From Stomoxys calcitrans (lineage: Eukaryota; Arthropoda; Insecta; Diptera; Muscidae), in contig NC_081553.1 of the NCBI RefSeq assembly GCF_963082655.1, positions 154,853,441 through 154,917,440 of the forward strand: DNA of 64,000 nt, given 5' to 3'. The position numbers and the translations under genes are program-made. The notes under the pieces are model-generated. The model saw only the letters and a list, made by a program, of their open reading frames with translations. It did no database searches and had not been told where the DNA came from. Below are positions 1 to 11,098 of the stretch, piece after piece (within the stretch, counting starts at the first letter, position 1; every line of letters starts with the position of its first letter).

Positions 1-540
1 ACTGTTGTCATCACCAAACTGTCCCTAGCGACATTAGCAAAGGTTCTTGGACCCATCTTAATATTGTTCGCCCTATTTCTTTAAGGTATGGGATGCCTTC
101 CAGGTGACCGCAGTCTGCGGTGCAGTCTCCGAATCTAGACGTGTAGAGGTAGCCTGTCAGCGAATCCCCGAGCCCAAGTTAGGGAGTCTCTCTCCCTATT
201 AGTGAGAGTCTTAGGATCGTTCACTCCAAGCCTCTCAATAAAGCTGACAGTTATTCCAACCTCTTAAAGAGCGTCTTGTTTTGCCGGGGAAGGGCGATGG
301 CATAGGAAAGGCATGCGAAGAAATAATAGGTTCGGCCTTGTCCTTAAGACTCGGACCAGCCGCTCCACCAGTCGAGGTTTCAATAGTAGACACCATGCTA
401 CGGGCTGATACCACCACCGCAGCTGTTGGGTCTTTGGAGTCCTTTCTAAGCCTACTCCATGGCTCCAAATCTGGCGCTCCACTGGAAACAGACGCAGATC
501 ATCAACCGCCTAATGGATACCTCCATCGTAGCTATCCTTG
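1..540 (-). pseudogene. ORF1-side fragment of a LOA-1 retrotransposon, cut by the window edge
   Basis: This stretch is similar, in the same minus orientation, to 23675-24195, which adjoins better LOA-1 sequence. Shared landmarks include the run near 20-50 (CTGTCCCTAGCGACATT), the AGGTGACCGCA stretch near 100, and CACCGCAG(C/T)TGTTGG near 415. By position it lies upstream of the endonuclease-RT ORF, so it should be the 5' UTR or ORF1 (nucleic-acid-binding Gag-like) part. A 77-residue open stretch (235-468) remains, but I see no zinc knuckle. The element continues beyond the left edge. The family assignment is by neighbourhood in the other copies, not by a motif here. Confidence 0.5.
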
Positions 541-620
541 AGTGACTTAAATTTTTCTTTTAAAACAATGACCTATTACGAGTTACAAGAAAATTCTTGT
601 GGAGCGAAAAAACAAAACGT

Positions 621-1115
621 CCGCTCTACTCAACAGTTCAAACAAGAATCACTAGGACTAGGTGGTAAGCATTCTATACCATCATCAGCGATCGGTTCTG
701 TGGTTCTGTAACCATCATCGGATACCGGCAGTTGGGAAAAGTGTTCTTTCCAAATCCTCAGCACACTATCTGTTTCAGTTACCAGATTTCCTTGTTTGTC
801 TCTGCAGGCGCATGTGCCCATACCAAAGCATTGGGCTTGATGTTTATTTTGATGGTAGAATTTTCGGTCTTCATTCTGGCTCCTGAACTTCTCGATTCAC
901 TCACACTCAGGTCTTTCCATTTCCTTCTTCTTCTTTCGGAGACGTTTTTCCTCTCTGCTTTTCTCCCGATTCCTCTCTTTCATGTGGCGCGTTGTTACAG
1001 ACTGTATGGTTGCCCTGTAAGCCGCATTCTTGGCTGCAGTAGCTTTTTTGCCCTCCTGGTTGTACTAGGGCTTGCTAGTACAGGCTTTTGGTACACAAAT
1101 CATTGTCCCTAAAAC
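621..1115 (-). pseudogene. RTE-clade retrotransposon fragment (endonuclease-RT linker)
   Basis: Reading the minus strand at 630-821 gives a short peptide containing 'LRIWKEHFSQL', a pattern typical of the segment just before the RT domain in RTE/BovB-type non-LTR elements. The stretch 950-1080 is a diverged copy of 3105-3215 (same order: TTTTCTCCCGAT..CTCT, TGGCGCGTTG, GCCGCATT(C/T)TTGGCT). It is therefore a second, older copy of the element at 2298-4640. Neither the nuclease active site nor the RT catalytic motif is present. It is not functional. Confidence 0.6.
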
Positions 1116-2137
1116 GTTTGCGGGGGTTGTCTTAGAGGCGATTCGTTTCTAAGTTATCTCTTCAAGATTTCCGGTGATGGGTTACCAACCCGACGACCAA
1201 CCCTCCTTTTTGTCGTTCTTCAGGTGAATTCGTGGCTCATTTATGCTCTCTACCATTAACGGAGGTAAGAGGTAGCTACCCAAGTGACACCACGGAGAGC
1301 TTTGTGTCCACAAAGTATACGTATATGAACAATGATTGTGTTTAGTTTTATTGCTGTCAAAAATATCTCTTTTGAAAATGCTCCAAACCAAAGTCATTAA
1401 AAGGACAATGTGAACAGTAGGTGGAATTCTCTATTCCTTTAGGCATCTTCTTCCTTGTGGCCTCCTCACACACGCCAGCTATGTGAAGCGTAGGTATAAT
1501 AAGGAAAAAAAGAAATAATTTGCATATTGTAATAAATCGTAAGGAATACCAACCTCGAAATTTCATGTATAATATCTCGAACTATTGATCGGCATGAAGG
1601 GATGCAGTTAAGTAGTTGTGTTTCTGCCAGTCAATATTAAGAAGCAGGATTCTCTAATAGAAGGAATAGGTCCCATAAATACCATTAAGGATGTCAAATC
1701 TGTCGATTGAAAATTTCATCATATAGGAGAAAACGTAAACAAAGAATGAATGTAAAAAGAGAACAAGTTGACATCCTCAATGCCAAGAACTGCCAAAAAC
1801 TAAAAAAATATATTTTAATGCGGCTGATCGCTTGCCTTAACCAAATTCAGTGAATCCTGATTAAAAAGCCTAACTTATAAATATCTAAATTATAAATATG
1901 AAATTATCCACATATTCGAATGAAATAAGGTAACATTAATATACGCGAATACCTCATGTAATTTCAACAATGTTCTCCATTTTCGCGGGCGTTTCGTATA
2001 CTAGTATATTCGTCCATTTGTATTTTTCTTCTTCCTGGTTATGACAGAACATTTGTTCCACTAGCCGAACGTAGAATAACGTTCCAAGCGCCTCGATCTT
2101 CGGCGCTCATTTGAGTCTGGTAAAAATGTCCGATTTA
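1116..2137. other. AT-rich DNA, no gene recognised
   Basis: No convincing ORF or RNA gene. 1175-1340 has more balanced base composition (ACCCTCCTTTTTGTCGTTCTTCAGG and on) and may be further 5'-region of the adjoining RTE fragment, but I could not match it to the other copy. 1400-2110 is AT-rich with stop codons in all frames. Confidence 0.4.
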
Positions 2138-2297
2138 TAGTTTATTTATATTTGGTAGGTTTTGGGGGTGGGGCTGCCCCCCGTGGTACCCCATCCGACA
2201 TTTGGATACCAAATTTTTACTTTTAGGTTACTTTAAGAGAGCACACAAAATTTCGCTTAAATCGCACCCCCCATCACCGAGATCTGGCGTTTCTGAA
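2138..2297 (-). mobile_element. Helitron fragment (5'-proximal segment of the HEL family)
   Basis: Matches the stretch near 8870-9030 in HEL-A and 54280-54430 in HEL-E: TTTGGTAGGTTTT..GGGG, GGTACCCCATCCGA, GAGAGCACACAAAATTTCGC, then CCGAGATCTGGCGTTTCTGAAA. It lacks both termini, so it is a scrap, directly abutting the RTE remnant. Confidence 0.7.
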
Positions 2298-4640
2298 ATT
2301 GTTTGCCTTCAAAAGACTTCTTTGCTGGAGCTTCTTCATCCATTCTGACGCAGCCGTTGTATTTTGATGCGTTTAACTATGCTATCGTCGTCATACAGCT
2401 CGTGGTTCATATGTCGCCTATATCCTCCATTAACGCAAACTGGTCCATATATTTTACGAAGAATCTTTTTCTCGAATACTCCAAGCACTGCCTCATCTGC
2501 TTTCACAAGTACCCATGCTTCAGAACCATATAACAGCACGGGTAGTATCGATGTCTTGTATACTGTAATTATCGTCTGTCGAGAGGTAGCCTTGTTCCTA
2601 ACTGCCTACTTACTCCAAAGCAGCGTCTCTTTACCAGTATTATTCTTCTCAAAACTGGTGTCATTCGTTTCGGTTACGGCGGTGCCGTAAAGTTATGGTT
2701 CCCAACTTTCTCCTTTTTCTTTATATGCTCGGTTGTGCAAGGCTTTTTGAGGGTTGAAACCATCCATTTCGTCCTATCTACATTTACTGCCTGACCCCTT
2801 TTACACTGACTCTCTTCCGATTCTTTCAAAGGCTGCAGTTACTACTTCCGGTGACGGTGGTGAGTAGCATGTGTTTTCTTGTGATCTGCATCTCGTATAA
2901 TCTTCTCCAGCTATATATTAAAGAGATCACACGATAGGCTGCCTCCTTGCCTTAAACCTCGTTTGGTATTAAATGGTTCGGAGAGATTCTTTCCTTTTCT
3001 TACTGAGAAACGCGTATCAGCAAGTGTCATCCTGCAGAGACTTATTAATTTTGCAGGGATACCAAACTCAGCCATGGCTTAAACGGAATTGACGTTTCTC
3101 CTCTCCTTTTCTCCCGATACCTCTCCTTCATCTGGCGCGTTGCTACTGATTTCAGGGTTGCTCTATATGCCGCATTTTTGGCTTCAGTAGCATCTCGACA
3201 CTCTTGGTCATACCATGGGTTTCTTGGGGGAGGCTTCCGGTACCCATGTACGGATTTTGCGGCATTTTCCATGGAGTGGGCAATAGTTTGCCACGGCGCC
3301 ATTATATCATGGGAATAAGGAGTGCTTTCATCAAGCAGTCAGTCGAGTGGAGTATGCCGCTGCCATCTGTTGTGTATGCAGCTTTTCAATGTCCAGCTTC
3401 TGTACAGTGTCAGATCGTACTTTCCTCGCCATGTTCAATCGGGTGCGAACCTTTGCTGCAACAAGGTAGTGATCCGAATCTACATTCGCTCCACGGATCG
3501 ATCGTTCCATCTACCACAATGTGGTCAATTAGGTTCCTCGTGTTTTAATCGGATGACAGCCATGTGGCTTTGTGAATATTTTTATGTTGAAATCTGGTGC
3601 TATTAACTACCATATTTTTTCCGCGTCAAAATCTATCAGCCTCAACCCATTACCGGACGTTATCTCGTGGAGGCTTAACTTTCCGACTGTTGGACCAAAA
3701 ATGTCTTCCTTCCTTATGTTCGCATTCGAATCTCCCAGAATGATGTTAATATCATGGGCGGTGCAGCGGTCATATTCTCTCTTCTTTGTCTTCCGTTCTT
3801 GGCCTGCTCGTCTTTGTCTTCCATCGGGGCATGGGCTTAAATAAGGCTGATGTTGAAGAATTTGGCTTATATGCGGATTATGGCTAGCCTCTCATCCACC
3901 GGAGTAAAGCTGGAGACAAGGTGTTTCAGTCTGCGACTGTAGTGTTGTTGTAGTGTAGTTTGTCACCGTTTGTCGTTGTAGTGACGCCATTCCCAGTCCA
4001 TCGCACTTCCTGTAAGGGGGTAATATCTGCCTTGTACTTCTCTAATACATCCGTCAGCGCGTATACTGCACCTTCTCTATAAAGAGTGCGGACATTCCAG
4101 TTGCAGATCCGCAAACATGGTCCTTTTTTCGTTTGCGTGGGCCGTCAACGTTGTGGGGGTACATTTTTTCTACTCCTTTGTTTCTCATAGTAGTTTTCAT
4201 AGTTTTCCGGTTCTGGCCCAGCGCCTCAACCGCATGGGTTTTGTGGGATTGCACATGTATCCCTCGTTGTGGCGAGCCGCTTGCTCCAAGATCCCACGCT
4301 CGCCCCCAGCCGCCCGTATCCTGGGAACAGGCGCTGATGTTGGCCATTGTCATCTCGAGTATCATTGGCACTTAGTATTTAACTAAGAGCCAGTGCCACC
4401 TGAATCCTCATTGAGACTCTTCTCTCGAAAATCGCTGACTGCCCGCGGCCGCATTTGCAGAAACTCCGCATACAAAATGGAGTTTTCCACCATCCGCAAC
4501 CTTTGGACGCGCCCGGTAGCTTTCAGCTAAGCTTCCCGTGGTAACGATGGACACCACACAAGTCGAAGCTCAAAGTTCCAGCCTGTGTGGTGCTCATAGT
4601 TACCCCGTGTCCAGGGTTTTCTGTTTGCACTGCTCCAATT
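2298..4640 (-). mobile_element. RTE-clade non-LTR retrotransposon, internally deleted and frameshifted
   Basis: RTE elements encode an endonuclease plus reverse transcriptase. Reading right to left: 3926-4114 gives 'ICNWNVRTLYREGA' and 'LQEVRWTG', the start of the exonuclease-endonuclease-phosphatase fold; 3045-3302 gives 'NPWYDQECRDA', the conserved linker; 2880-3070 decodes in pieces as the RT segment 'EFGIPAKLI', 'KRGLRQGGSLSC', 'LEKIIRDA'; 2336-2539 gives 'LLYGSEAWVL' and 'NHELYDDD', the usual C-terminus. The F-A-D-D catalytic block expected between about 2870 and 2540 is missing, and stops split the frame throughout. 4054-4371 is an open stretch in the presumed 5' region. Clear family call, dead copy. 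Confidence 0.85.
4537..4607. repeat. Imperfect inverted repeat in the RTE 5' region
   Basis: CGTGGTAACGATGGACACCACACA (written in two blocks: CGTGGTAACGATGG and ACACCACACA) is mirrored by TGTGTGGTGCTCATAGTTACCCCG (TGTGTGGTGC and TCATAGTTACCCCG), with about 22 bases between arms of about 25 bases. It could fold in the element RNA. Confidence 0.45.
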
Positions 4641-6714
4641 CGCACAAAAATAATTTTATTTAAAAATTACTGAGTTTTCTCCAGTCGTAAATACATATTT
4701 TCAACTTTTTGGAGTTTATTTTTTTGCCAAACTTATTTTCGTCCAGCCACGTGTTTTCTTGAATTTTATCTGGGATGCACGAAATGAATATGCGATTGTG
4801 TGAGAGAGAAGCAAGAAATTTTGTTTTAGCACTCGGTAGTATACGCGCTCTTATATATGGCTCATTTGCACTTCTCTTCGCATAACATGTGTACGAAGGA
4901 GAACCCAATATGGTCTTGCTTATTGTAAAAACAGATACATTAGGGTGAGGACTTTTTTACATCCTCATATCCCTGCATTATATGTTAATGAGCTTTTATT
5001 GAAGATTACATAGAGTATTACTTTTAAGGTGATTGGATAAAAAAAAACCTCACGCACAAAATGATTTTAAAATTTTTATTTCAGCATTTTGGACAATTTT
5101 TGGATGTTATATGATTAAACAAAAGCTTTACGGCCACATATTTACATATATGAATCAGAACCAGTGTTGCCACTCAAGAAAATTATTTCCTACCAATATT
5201 TAAGAAAAATTCCACCAAACCCGTCTAAAACCTTATACGCACCACAAAGGAGTTGGCCATTTTGTAGTTCCATTTGGAAAACATCAAATATAGCTTCAAC
5301 ATTGCAAAGCACTAGATCGTCGTTATTTTTTGAGAATTTAGAAGATGGCATATATCTTTATATAGCATCCTTTACACCCATCTCCCGAAAATAAATATTG
5401 AGTTCATAAGTCGTATTTTTGTTCCGATTTCAAGATATAACCGTACCGAACGAAATTTGGAAGAGATCCCTTAACACTCGTACCATATCAATATCAGAAC
5501 TTACGCCTTCTTTGCTGAAATTTTAAGAAGCAAGACCCTTTGTAACAATATTTGGCCCATCGAAATCCACTGTTTTTATTCTGCAGTCTTAACGAATACA
5601 CAAAAACGACAAAAAAAACAATTCTGAGTCATACCTGGAAATTTTTTCAGTAATTAACTAGTTTTTTATATGTTGAAAAAGCCTACCAAAAATTGAGGTC
5701 TGCCTACCAACCTACCAAGGGAATAAAAACCTACCAATTTTGCAAAAAGTCTCAGTGGTTGTTTATGATCACCACTGAAATTATACGTTCCATTCACGAC
5801 TGGCCATGCCAGTCATGTGCACATTAGTGGAGCAATAACTAAAAAAGCGAGCGAGCTCAGTCGCATCTCGAAATGTATACCAATGTATGATGCATTAGTT
5901 ATACTCCACAATTTTACAGTAATATTCCACAAATTAAAATAATCTCTTCCAATAAAATTCCAAAAAAAAAATTCGAAGGGTTATCAAATCAAATAACAGG
6001 CAAACAAAAAAATAGCATAACAATTTTTCAGCAGATTTTTGTACATAAAACAGCAGATTTTGTTTGCTGATAGCTGACTGAAATGTTTGCTAGTACATCA
6101 GCCCTCTGTGCTGAGACAACAGTAATGTCTGCTTTCTCATTTTCAGCAGACAACAACTGCTGTTTTAGCTACAATTTTTGCTGTTTTGAATAACAAATTT
6201 GGTTGAGTGTACAGATAGCTCTTAAAAATCATTTGTCCGGAACAACTGACTACTCAACCAATGATCAGCCCATGAGTAAGAAATTAATGCACAGATGTTG
6301 GGCAACCTGTTTCGGGCATCAGAATAACCGCAGGAAGAGCTAGAATGGCAAGACAGCGTGTATTGCAGATGTTGTTCAAATCATGTCCAAAGAAGTACTC
6401 GATGTTTGGTGTTTTAGTCGACGCATAGAGCTCATCGTCCAGCAGAAAGCTGATGCCACACCGTTGCTGCCCAGTGGGACGACAGATTTGAGCTTGTTTC
6501 GATTTTGCATAAGTAAGCTCGTAGTCCTATGTATCCTATTATGATACCGAAAACTTTACTGACCTCCTAAGAACCTTAAGAACAAACCGAAAAACCGAAT
6601 TAGGTGACACAAATCATATCTCTTTTTACTTAATACGTGATAAACACACGTTTCCCAAATTAGCGGTCCAAGCAAAAACTGGATGAAATATTTCCTTGCC
6701 TTTTTATATACACA
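4641..6714. other. AT-rich intergenic or degenerate repeat DNA, no gene recognised
   Basis: No supported gene. 5160-5770 repeats the word CCTACCAA several times, which suggests an old interspersed repeat. 6030-6200 is rich in (T)CAGCAGA/TGCTGTTTT words, with partial dyad symmetry. 6290-6540 is less AT-rich but has no open frame of useful length. Confidence 0.4.
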
Positions 6715-9238
6715 CTAGCTGACTCGGGCCCGCTCCGCTGCGCCATCTTTTACTTTATATGGATCAAAAGTTTCCTTGGAATATTTGTTGTCGACAATTA
6801 AAGAGCTTTTAGTGAATTAACATGCCACGAAAATAGTATATCGCTCAACAAACAGTTTAACAATATAAGTGCCTTTATCTGAGTCTCACATGATCTTTAT
6901 TGGTCTACAAATTTAAGTTTGGATGTATGGTGTACTCCATTCTTAAAATACTTCATTTCAGCCCGATATTCTCATGATGTCTGCTGTAGGGGTATTTTCG
7001 TAGGTGAGACACTTGGCCCTGAAAAAATATCAGCATCGTGCTCTCAAATACCATTTATTTAAACCCCATATTGCCATTGGTTTAGGGGAGTTTACAGGAT
7101 GAGGCGTCCCCCAAACACATGGCCCCAAAATAGGTTATCAAATTTGTTTTCTAATCTCAAATGCCTTTCATTTGAGCCACATATTGGCATGGTCGAAAAA
7201 TTTTTACCTTTTGGGGGTGTTTTGGGGATGGGTAGATGCCCTAGATACATGGTCCTACATTTGGATATCAAATTCGTATTCTACTCCCAAACACCTTTAT
7301 TTGAGCCCCATATTGCGATGGTCAGCCACAAATTGCAGTTTGTGGGGTATTTTGGGAAAGGGGTAGACCTCCAGAAAATTTGTCCCGAAAGTGCTCTACC
7401 GCCCAAAAGCTTTCATTTAAGCTCCATATTGACATGGTCGGTAATTATGCCCGATTTAGGGGTGTTTTGGGGATTGGGGTGGTCCCCCAAGGACTAAGCC
7501 CGGAAAATATATCACCAACGTGCTGTATTCTCATATAACTATATATCATTTATTTGAACCCCATATTGCCATTGGTCTCAAAATTGAATATCAAATTCGT
7601 TTTCTAATCTCATTTAAACTCCTTATTTGGCCCTAAAAACTATAAATATTTGGTTCCACTCTCTTTAAGACCCAAATTGTCTTGGTGACCAAATACGTCC
7701 AATGGGGGTTTGTTATGGTGGTGGGACGTCCCCTAGACAGTTGGTCCCTACTGTTGATATCAGATACGTGGTCTACTCCCAAATACCTTTAATTTGAGCC
7801 CCATATTTCCATAGTCGGCAAACAAACACTTGGGGGGTGTTTTGGTGGATGGGCGGCCACTGAGTGAGTTGGCCTTGAAAGTATATATCGGATTAGTGTT
7901 CTACTCTAAAAACCCTCTTATTTGAGCCTCATTTTGCTATAGTCAACAAATACTTCCTATTTGGACGGTGTTTTGGGAGGACCACCCCAACCCCTAAACC
8001 ACCGCTAAATGGGACATATTTACCGACAATGGCAATATGGGACTCAAATGAAAGGTATTTGCGAGTAGAATACGAATCTGATATCCAAATGTGGGACCAC
8101 GGTTATGGGAGTCCACCCCTTCCCCAAAACACCCCCCAAACAGGACTTATTTGCTGACATTGGGAATATGGGGCTTAAATAAAAGGTATTTGAGTGTAGA
8201 ATTCGAATCTGATATCAAAATATGGGACCAAGTGTTTGGGGGGCCGCCTCTCACCAAAAACATCCCCCAAAGGTGACAAATTTACGACCAATATGGGGCT
8301 CAAATGAAAGATCTTTGGGAGTAAAGCACGAATTTGATATCAATATTTGGGAAAAGTGTCTATGAGGCCACCCCATATGAGGCCTATGAGGCCTCATAGA
8401 CACTTTTCCCGAATATTGATATCAAATTCGTGCTTTACTCCCAAAGATCTTTCATTTGAGCCCCATATTGGTCGTAAATTTGTCACCTTTGGGGGATGTT
8501 TTTGGTGAGAGGCGGCCCCCCAAACACTTGGTCCCATATTTTGATATCAGATTCGAATTCTACACTCAAATACCTTTTATTTAAGCCCCATATTCCCAAT
8601 GTCAGCAAATAAGTCCTGTTTGGGGGGTGTTTTGGGGAAGGGGTGGACTCCCATAACCGTGGTCCCACATTTGGATATCAGATTCGTATTCTACTCGCAA
8701 ATACCTTTCATTTGAGTCCCATATTGCCATTGTCGGTAAATATGTCCCATTTAGCGGTGGTTTAGGGGTTGGGGTGGTCCCCCTGGCACTTGGTCCGACA
8801 ATTGGATATCAGATACGTTTTCTTATCCTAAATACCTTTCATTTGAGTCCCATATTGTCGTGATTGTTCTAAATATATGTTTGGTGGGTTTTAGGGTGGG
8901 GCAGCCCCCCTAGGTACCCCGTTTAAAATTTGTATACCAAATTTTTATTTTTAGTGTACTATATGAGAGCACACAAAATTTCGCTTAAATCGCATCACCC
9001 ATCTCCGAGATCTGGTGTTTCTGAAAATTAGGGTAAGGGGGAGGGTCCGCCCCCCTTTAGATATCAAAAAATGTAGTTCCCTATTTTCACCACGGTGTCA
9101 TTATGTACCATCTGTAAAAAATTCAAGAAAATCGGTTCAGCCGTTTCTGAGTCTATAAGGAACACACAAACATACAAAGAAACAAACAAATAAACAAACA
9201 AACCTACAAACAAACACAAGTTGATTTTTTTAATATGA
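6715..9238 (-). mobile_element. HEL-A: non-autonomous Helitron with internal palindrome
   Basis: On the minus strand it begins TC (plus-strand GA at 9237-9238) preceded by A, and ends CTAG (6715-6718) followed by T. That is the Helitron signature 5'-A|TC...CTAG|T-3'. The subterminal 3' end is GC-rich with the self-complementary CGGGCCCG a few bases before CTAG. No Rep/helicase gene is present. The body is a chain of degenerate ~130-bp modules, each with a 'CATTTGAGCCCCATATTG' landmark, a (T)GGGGGTGTTTTGGGG landmark and a 'GATATCAGATTCG' landmark. Open frames inside are by-products of this repetition. An inverted duplication (7979-8369) interrupts the module order. Confidence 0.8.
7979..8780. 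repeat. Near-perfect palindrome, 391-bp arms, 20-bp spacer
   Basis: Arms 7979-8369 and 8390-8780 pair about the centre 8379.5 (i + j = 16759). I checked both ends and the middle; one mismatch is visible (8348 versus 8411, T against C). The left arm is a reversed copy of the normal Helitron modules on the right, dropped into HEL-A with loss of part of one module. HEL-C and HEL-E have the uninterrupted arrangement, so this is a derived change in HEL-A. Confidence 0.85.
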
Positions 9239-9394
9239 TTATTCTGATCATGACTTTTGCGATTACTACTGAAAAATTATATATTTTTTTTTTCATTATT
9301 TTAAAAAGATGTATATTTTTCAAAATTAAAGCGGTGTCAATAATTATATAGCCACCACTTTACATTCGGTTCAAAATGAGATACCTTCACTTAA

Positions 9395-11098
9395 CCTTAT
9401 ATATAAAAATCAATTTGTGTTTGTTTGTATGTTTGTGTGTTCCTTATAGACTCAGAAACGGCTGAACCGATTTTCTTGAAATTTCCACAGATGGTGCATA
9501 ATGACCCCGTGGTGAAAATAGGGTACTCCATTTTTTGATATCTGAAGGAGGGGCGGACCCTCCCCCTCACCACAAAAGTACTACCCAAAAATAAAAGTGA
9601 ACCGATAGGAACAATATGGGATTCAAATGAAAGGTATTCAAGTGTAGAGTACGCATTTCATAATAAAACTTGGGTCCAAGTTCCCAGCCCCAAATCCCAA
9701 TCCCAGCCCCAAAACCCCTTAAAATAGGTTTATTTGTCGATCATGACAATATGGGACTCAAATGAAAAGTATTCGGGAGTAGATTTCGTATATGGTCAGG
9801 GAGTAGGAATAGACTTTATAATTTATTGATAACGGAAGTGGGCGGACCCTCCACCGTTACTCCAAAAACACCACCCACAACCCAAAACCAAAATTGAAGC
9901 GATCGGGACAAGATAGGTATCAAATGAAAGGTATTGGAAAATAATACGAATATAATTTTAAAATTTGAGTCGAGGTACCCATCGGGCAGCCCCAAACCTA
10001 AAACTCGTCCAAACAGACATATTGATCGTTAATTTAAATATGGGGCTTAAATGAAAGATATTCGGGAGTAGATTTAGAATCGGGCATACAAAATCAGATC
10101 GAAGTATAGGTGGTCACGCCACCTCTTAAAAACGCCACTAGACCCATTATGACTATATGATGCTTGGCTGAACCGATTTTCTTAAAATGTTCATAGATTG
10201 TGTACGTTTGTCTGGAAGGAAACATAGGTTTTATGATATTGGGTGGAGGCGGACCCTCCCCTTTACCACAAAAACGCCATCCAAATCTGAAAGTGGTCCG
10301 ATGGGCACAATAAGAGTAGCAAATAAAAGGTATTGGAGACCAGAAAACGAATATGTTATTAAAATTTATGTCCAGGTACCCAGCGGAAAGAAATGATGTG
10401 AAAGATACGTCAAATGGCTTATTTGACCCATTATGCCAATATGGGACTATAATGAAAGGTATTTGAGAGTTGGAAACGAATTTGATGTCCAATTTTGGAA
10501 CCAAGTGTTCTGGGGTACGCCCTAAAGAAGCCCCTAAACTGAACTTCATTTCCGTTGGGAATAAAGAACGAATTTGATATCTATTTTCAGTGCAAAGTGC
10601 CGGTGGCCACCCAAGCCCCAAAACACTGTCCAAACAGTTCATATTTACCGGCCATGGCAATATTGGGCTCAAATTAAAGGGATTTGGAAGTGCAGCACGA
10701 ATTTGATATCCATATTTGAGTCGATATGTCTGAGGGAGGGATGGCTCCTCTAATGAGAAACGAGAAGGGGCAAATTCTCACACATCAATGAGTGCCTTCC
10801 AATTCAAGTTTAAACTCAATGACAAGGGGCCTTTTTTAATAGCCGACTCCGAAAGGCGTCCCGCAGTGCGACACCTTTTTGGGGAAAATATTTTAAATGA
10901 CCATGCATTACATTGTATCTCGCAAAAGAGGGGATAAATACCGCTTTGTCAGATGTTCTCGCAAGCATTCGAACGCGTTCAACATCATAGACTATAATGG
11001 CACGAATTCCGTATTCGCATTCGGCGCGAAGTGTTACCACCCTAAAAAGATATTAGAGAGTCAAAGAAGGTGCAGCGGAGCGGGCCCGGTTCGGCTAG
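9395..11098 (+). mobile_element. HEL-B: non-autonomous Helitron, divergent subfamily
   Basis: Starts at 9395 with CCTTATATATAAAAATC after an A (the expected TC has become CC) and ends with CTAG at 11095-11098. The first ~190 bases match the 5' ends of HEL-C and HEL-D, including 'AGACTCAGAAACGGCTGAAC', and the last ~40 match their GC-rich 3' end. The interior modules are clearly more diverged from HEL-A, C, D and E, so it is a separate subfamily. No enzyme gene is present. Confidence 0.75.

Noticed and set aside
235..541. Three overlapping 70-86-codon frames on both strands
   Set aside because: Similar repeat sequence at 23675-24195 does not keep any of them open throughout; treated as LOA-1 remnant.
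7099..7497. 132-codon frame, with a near-twin at 12422-12790 on the other strand
   Set aside because: Similarity comes from the inverted Helitron copies A and C rather than protein selection; no domain is recognisable.
8091..8668. Two identical 61-residue open frames on opposite strands (8091-8276 plus, 8483-8668 minus)
   Set aside because: They are mirror images across the palindrome in HEL-A and lie in non-coding Helitron modules; similar chance frames recur in the other copies.
10094..10672. 192-codon open frame on the minus strand
   Set aside because: Lies wholly within HEL-B modules; its peptide repeats module words ('MSPILPWPVN', 'LDIKFVSNSQ') seen in several frames of other copies, so it is repeat-driven.
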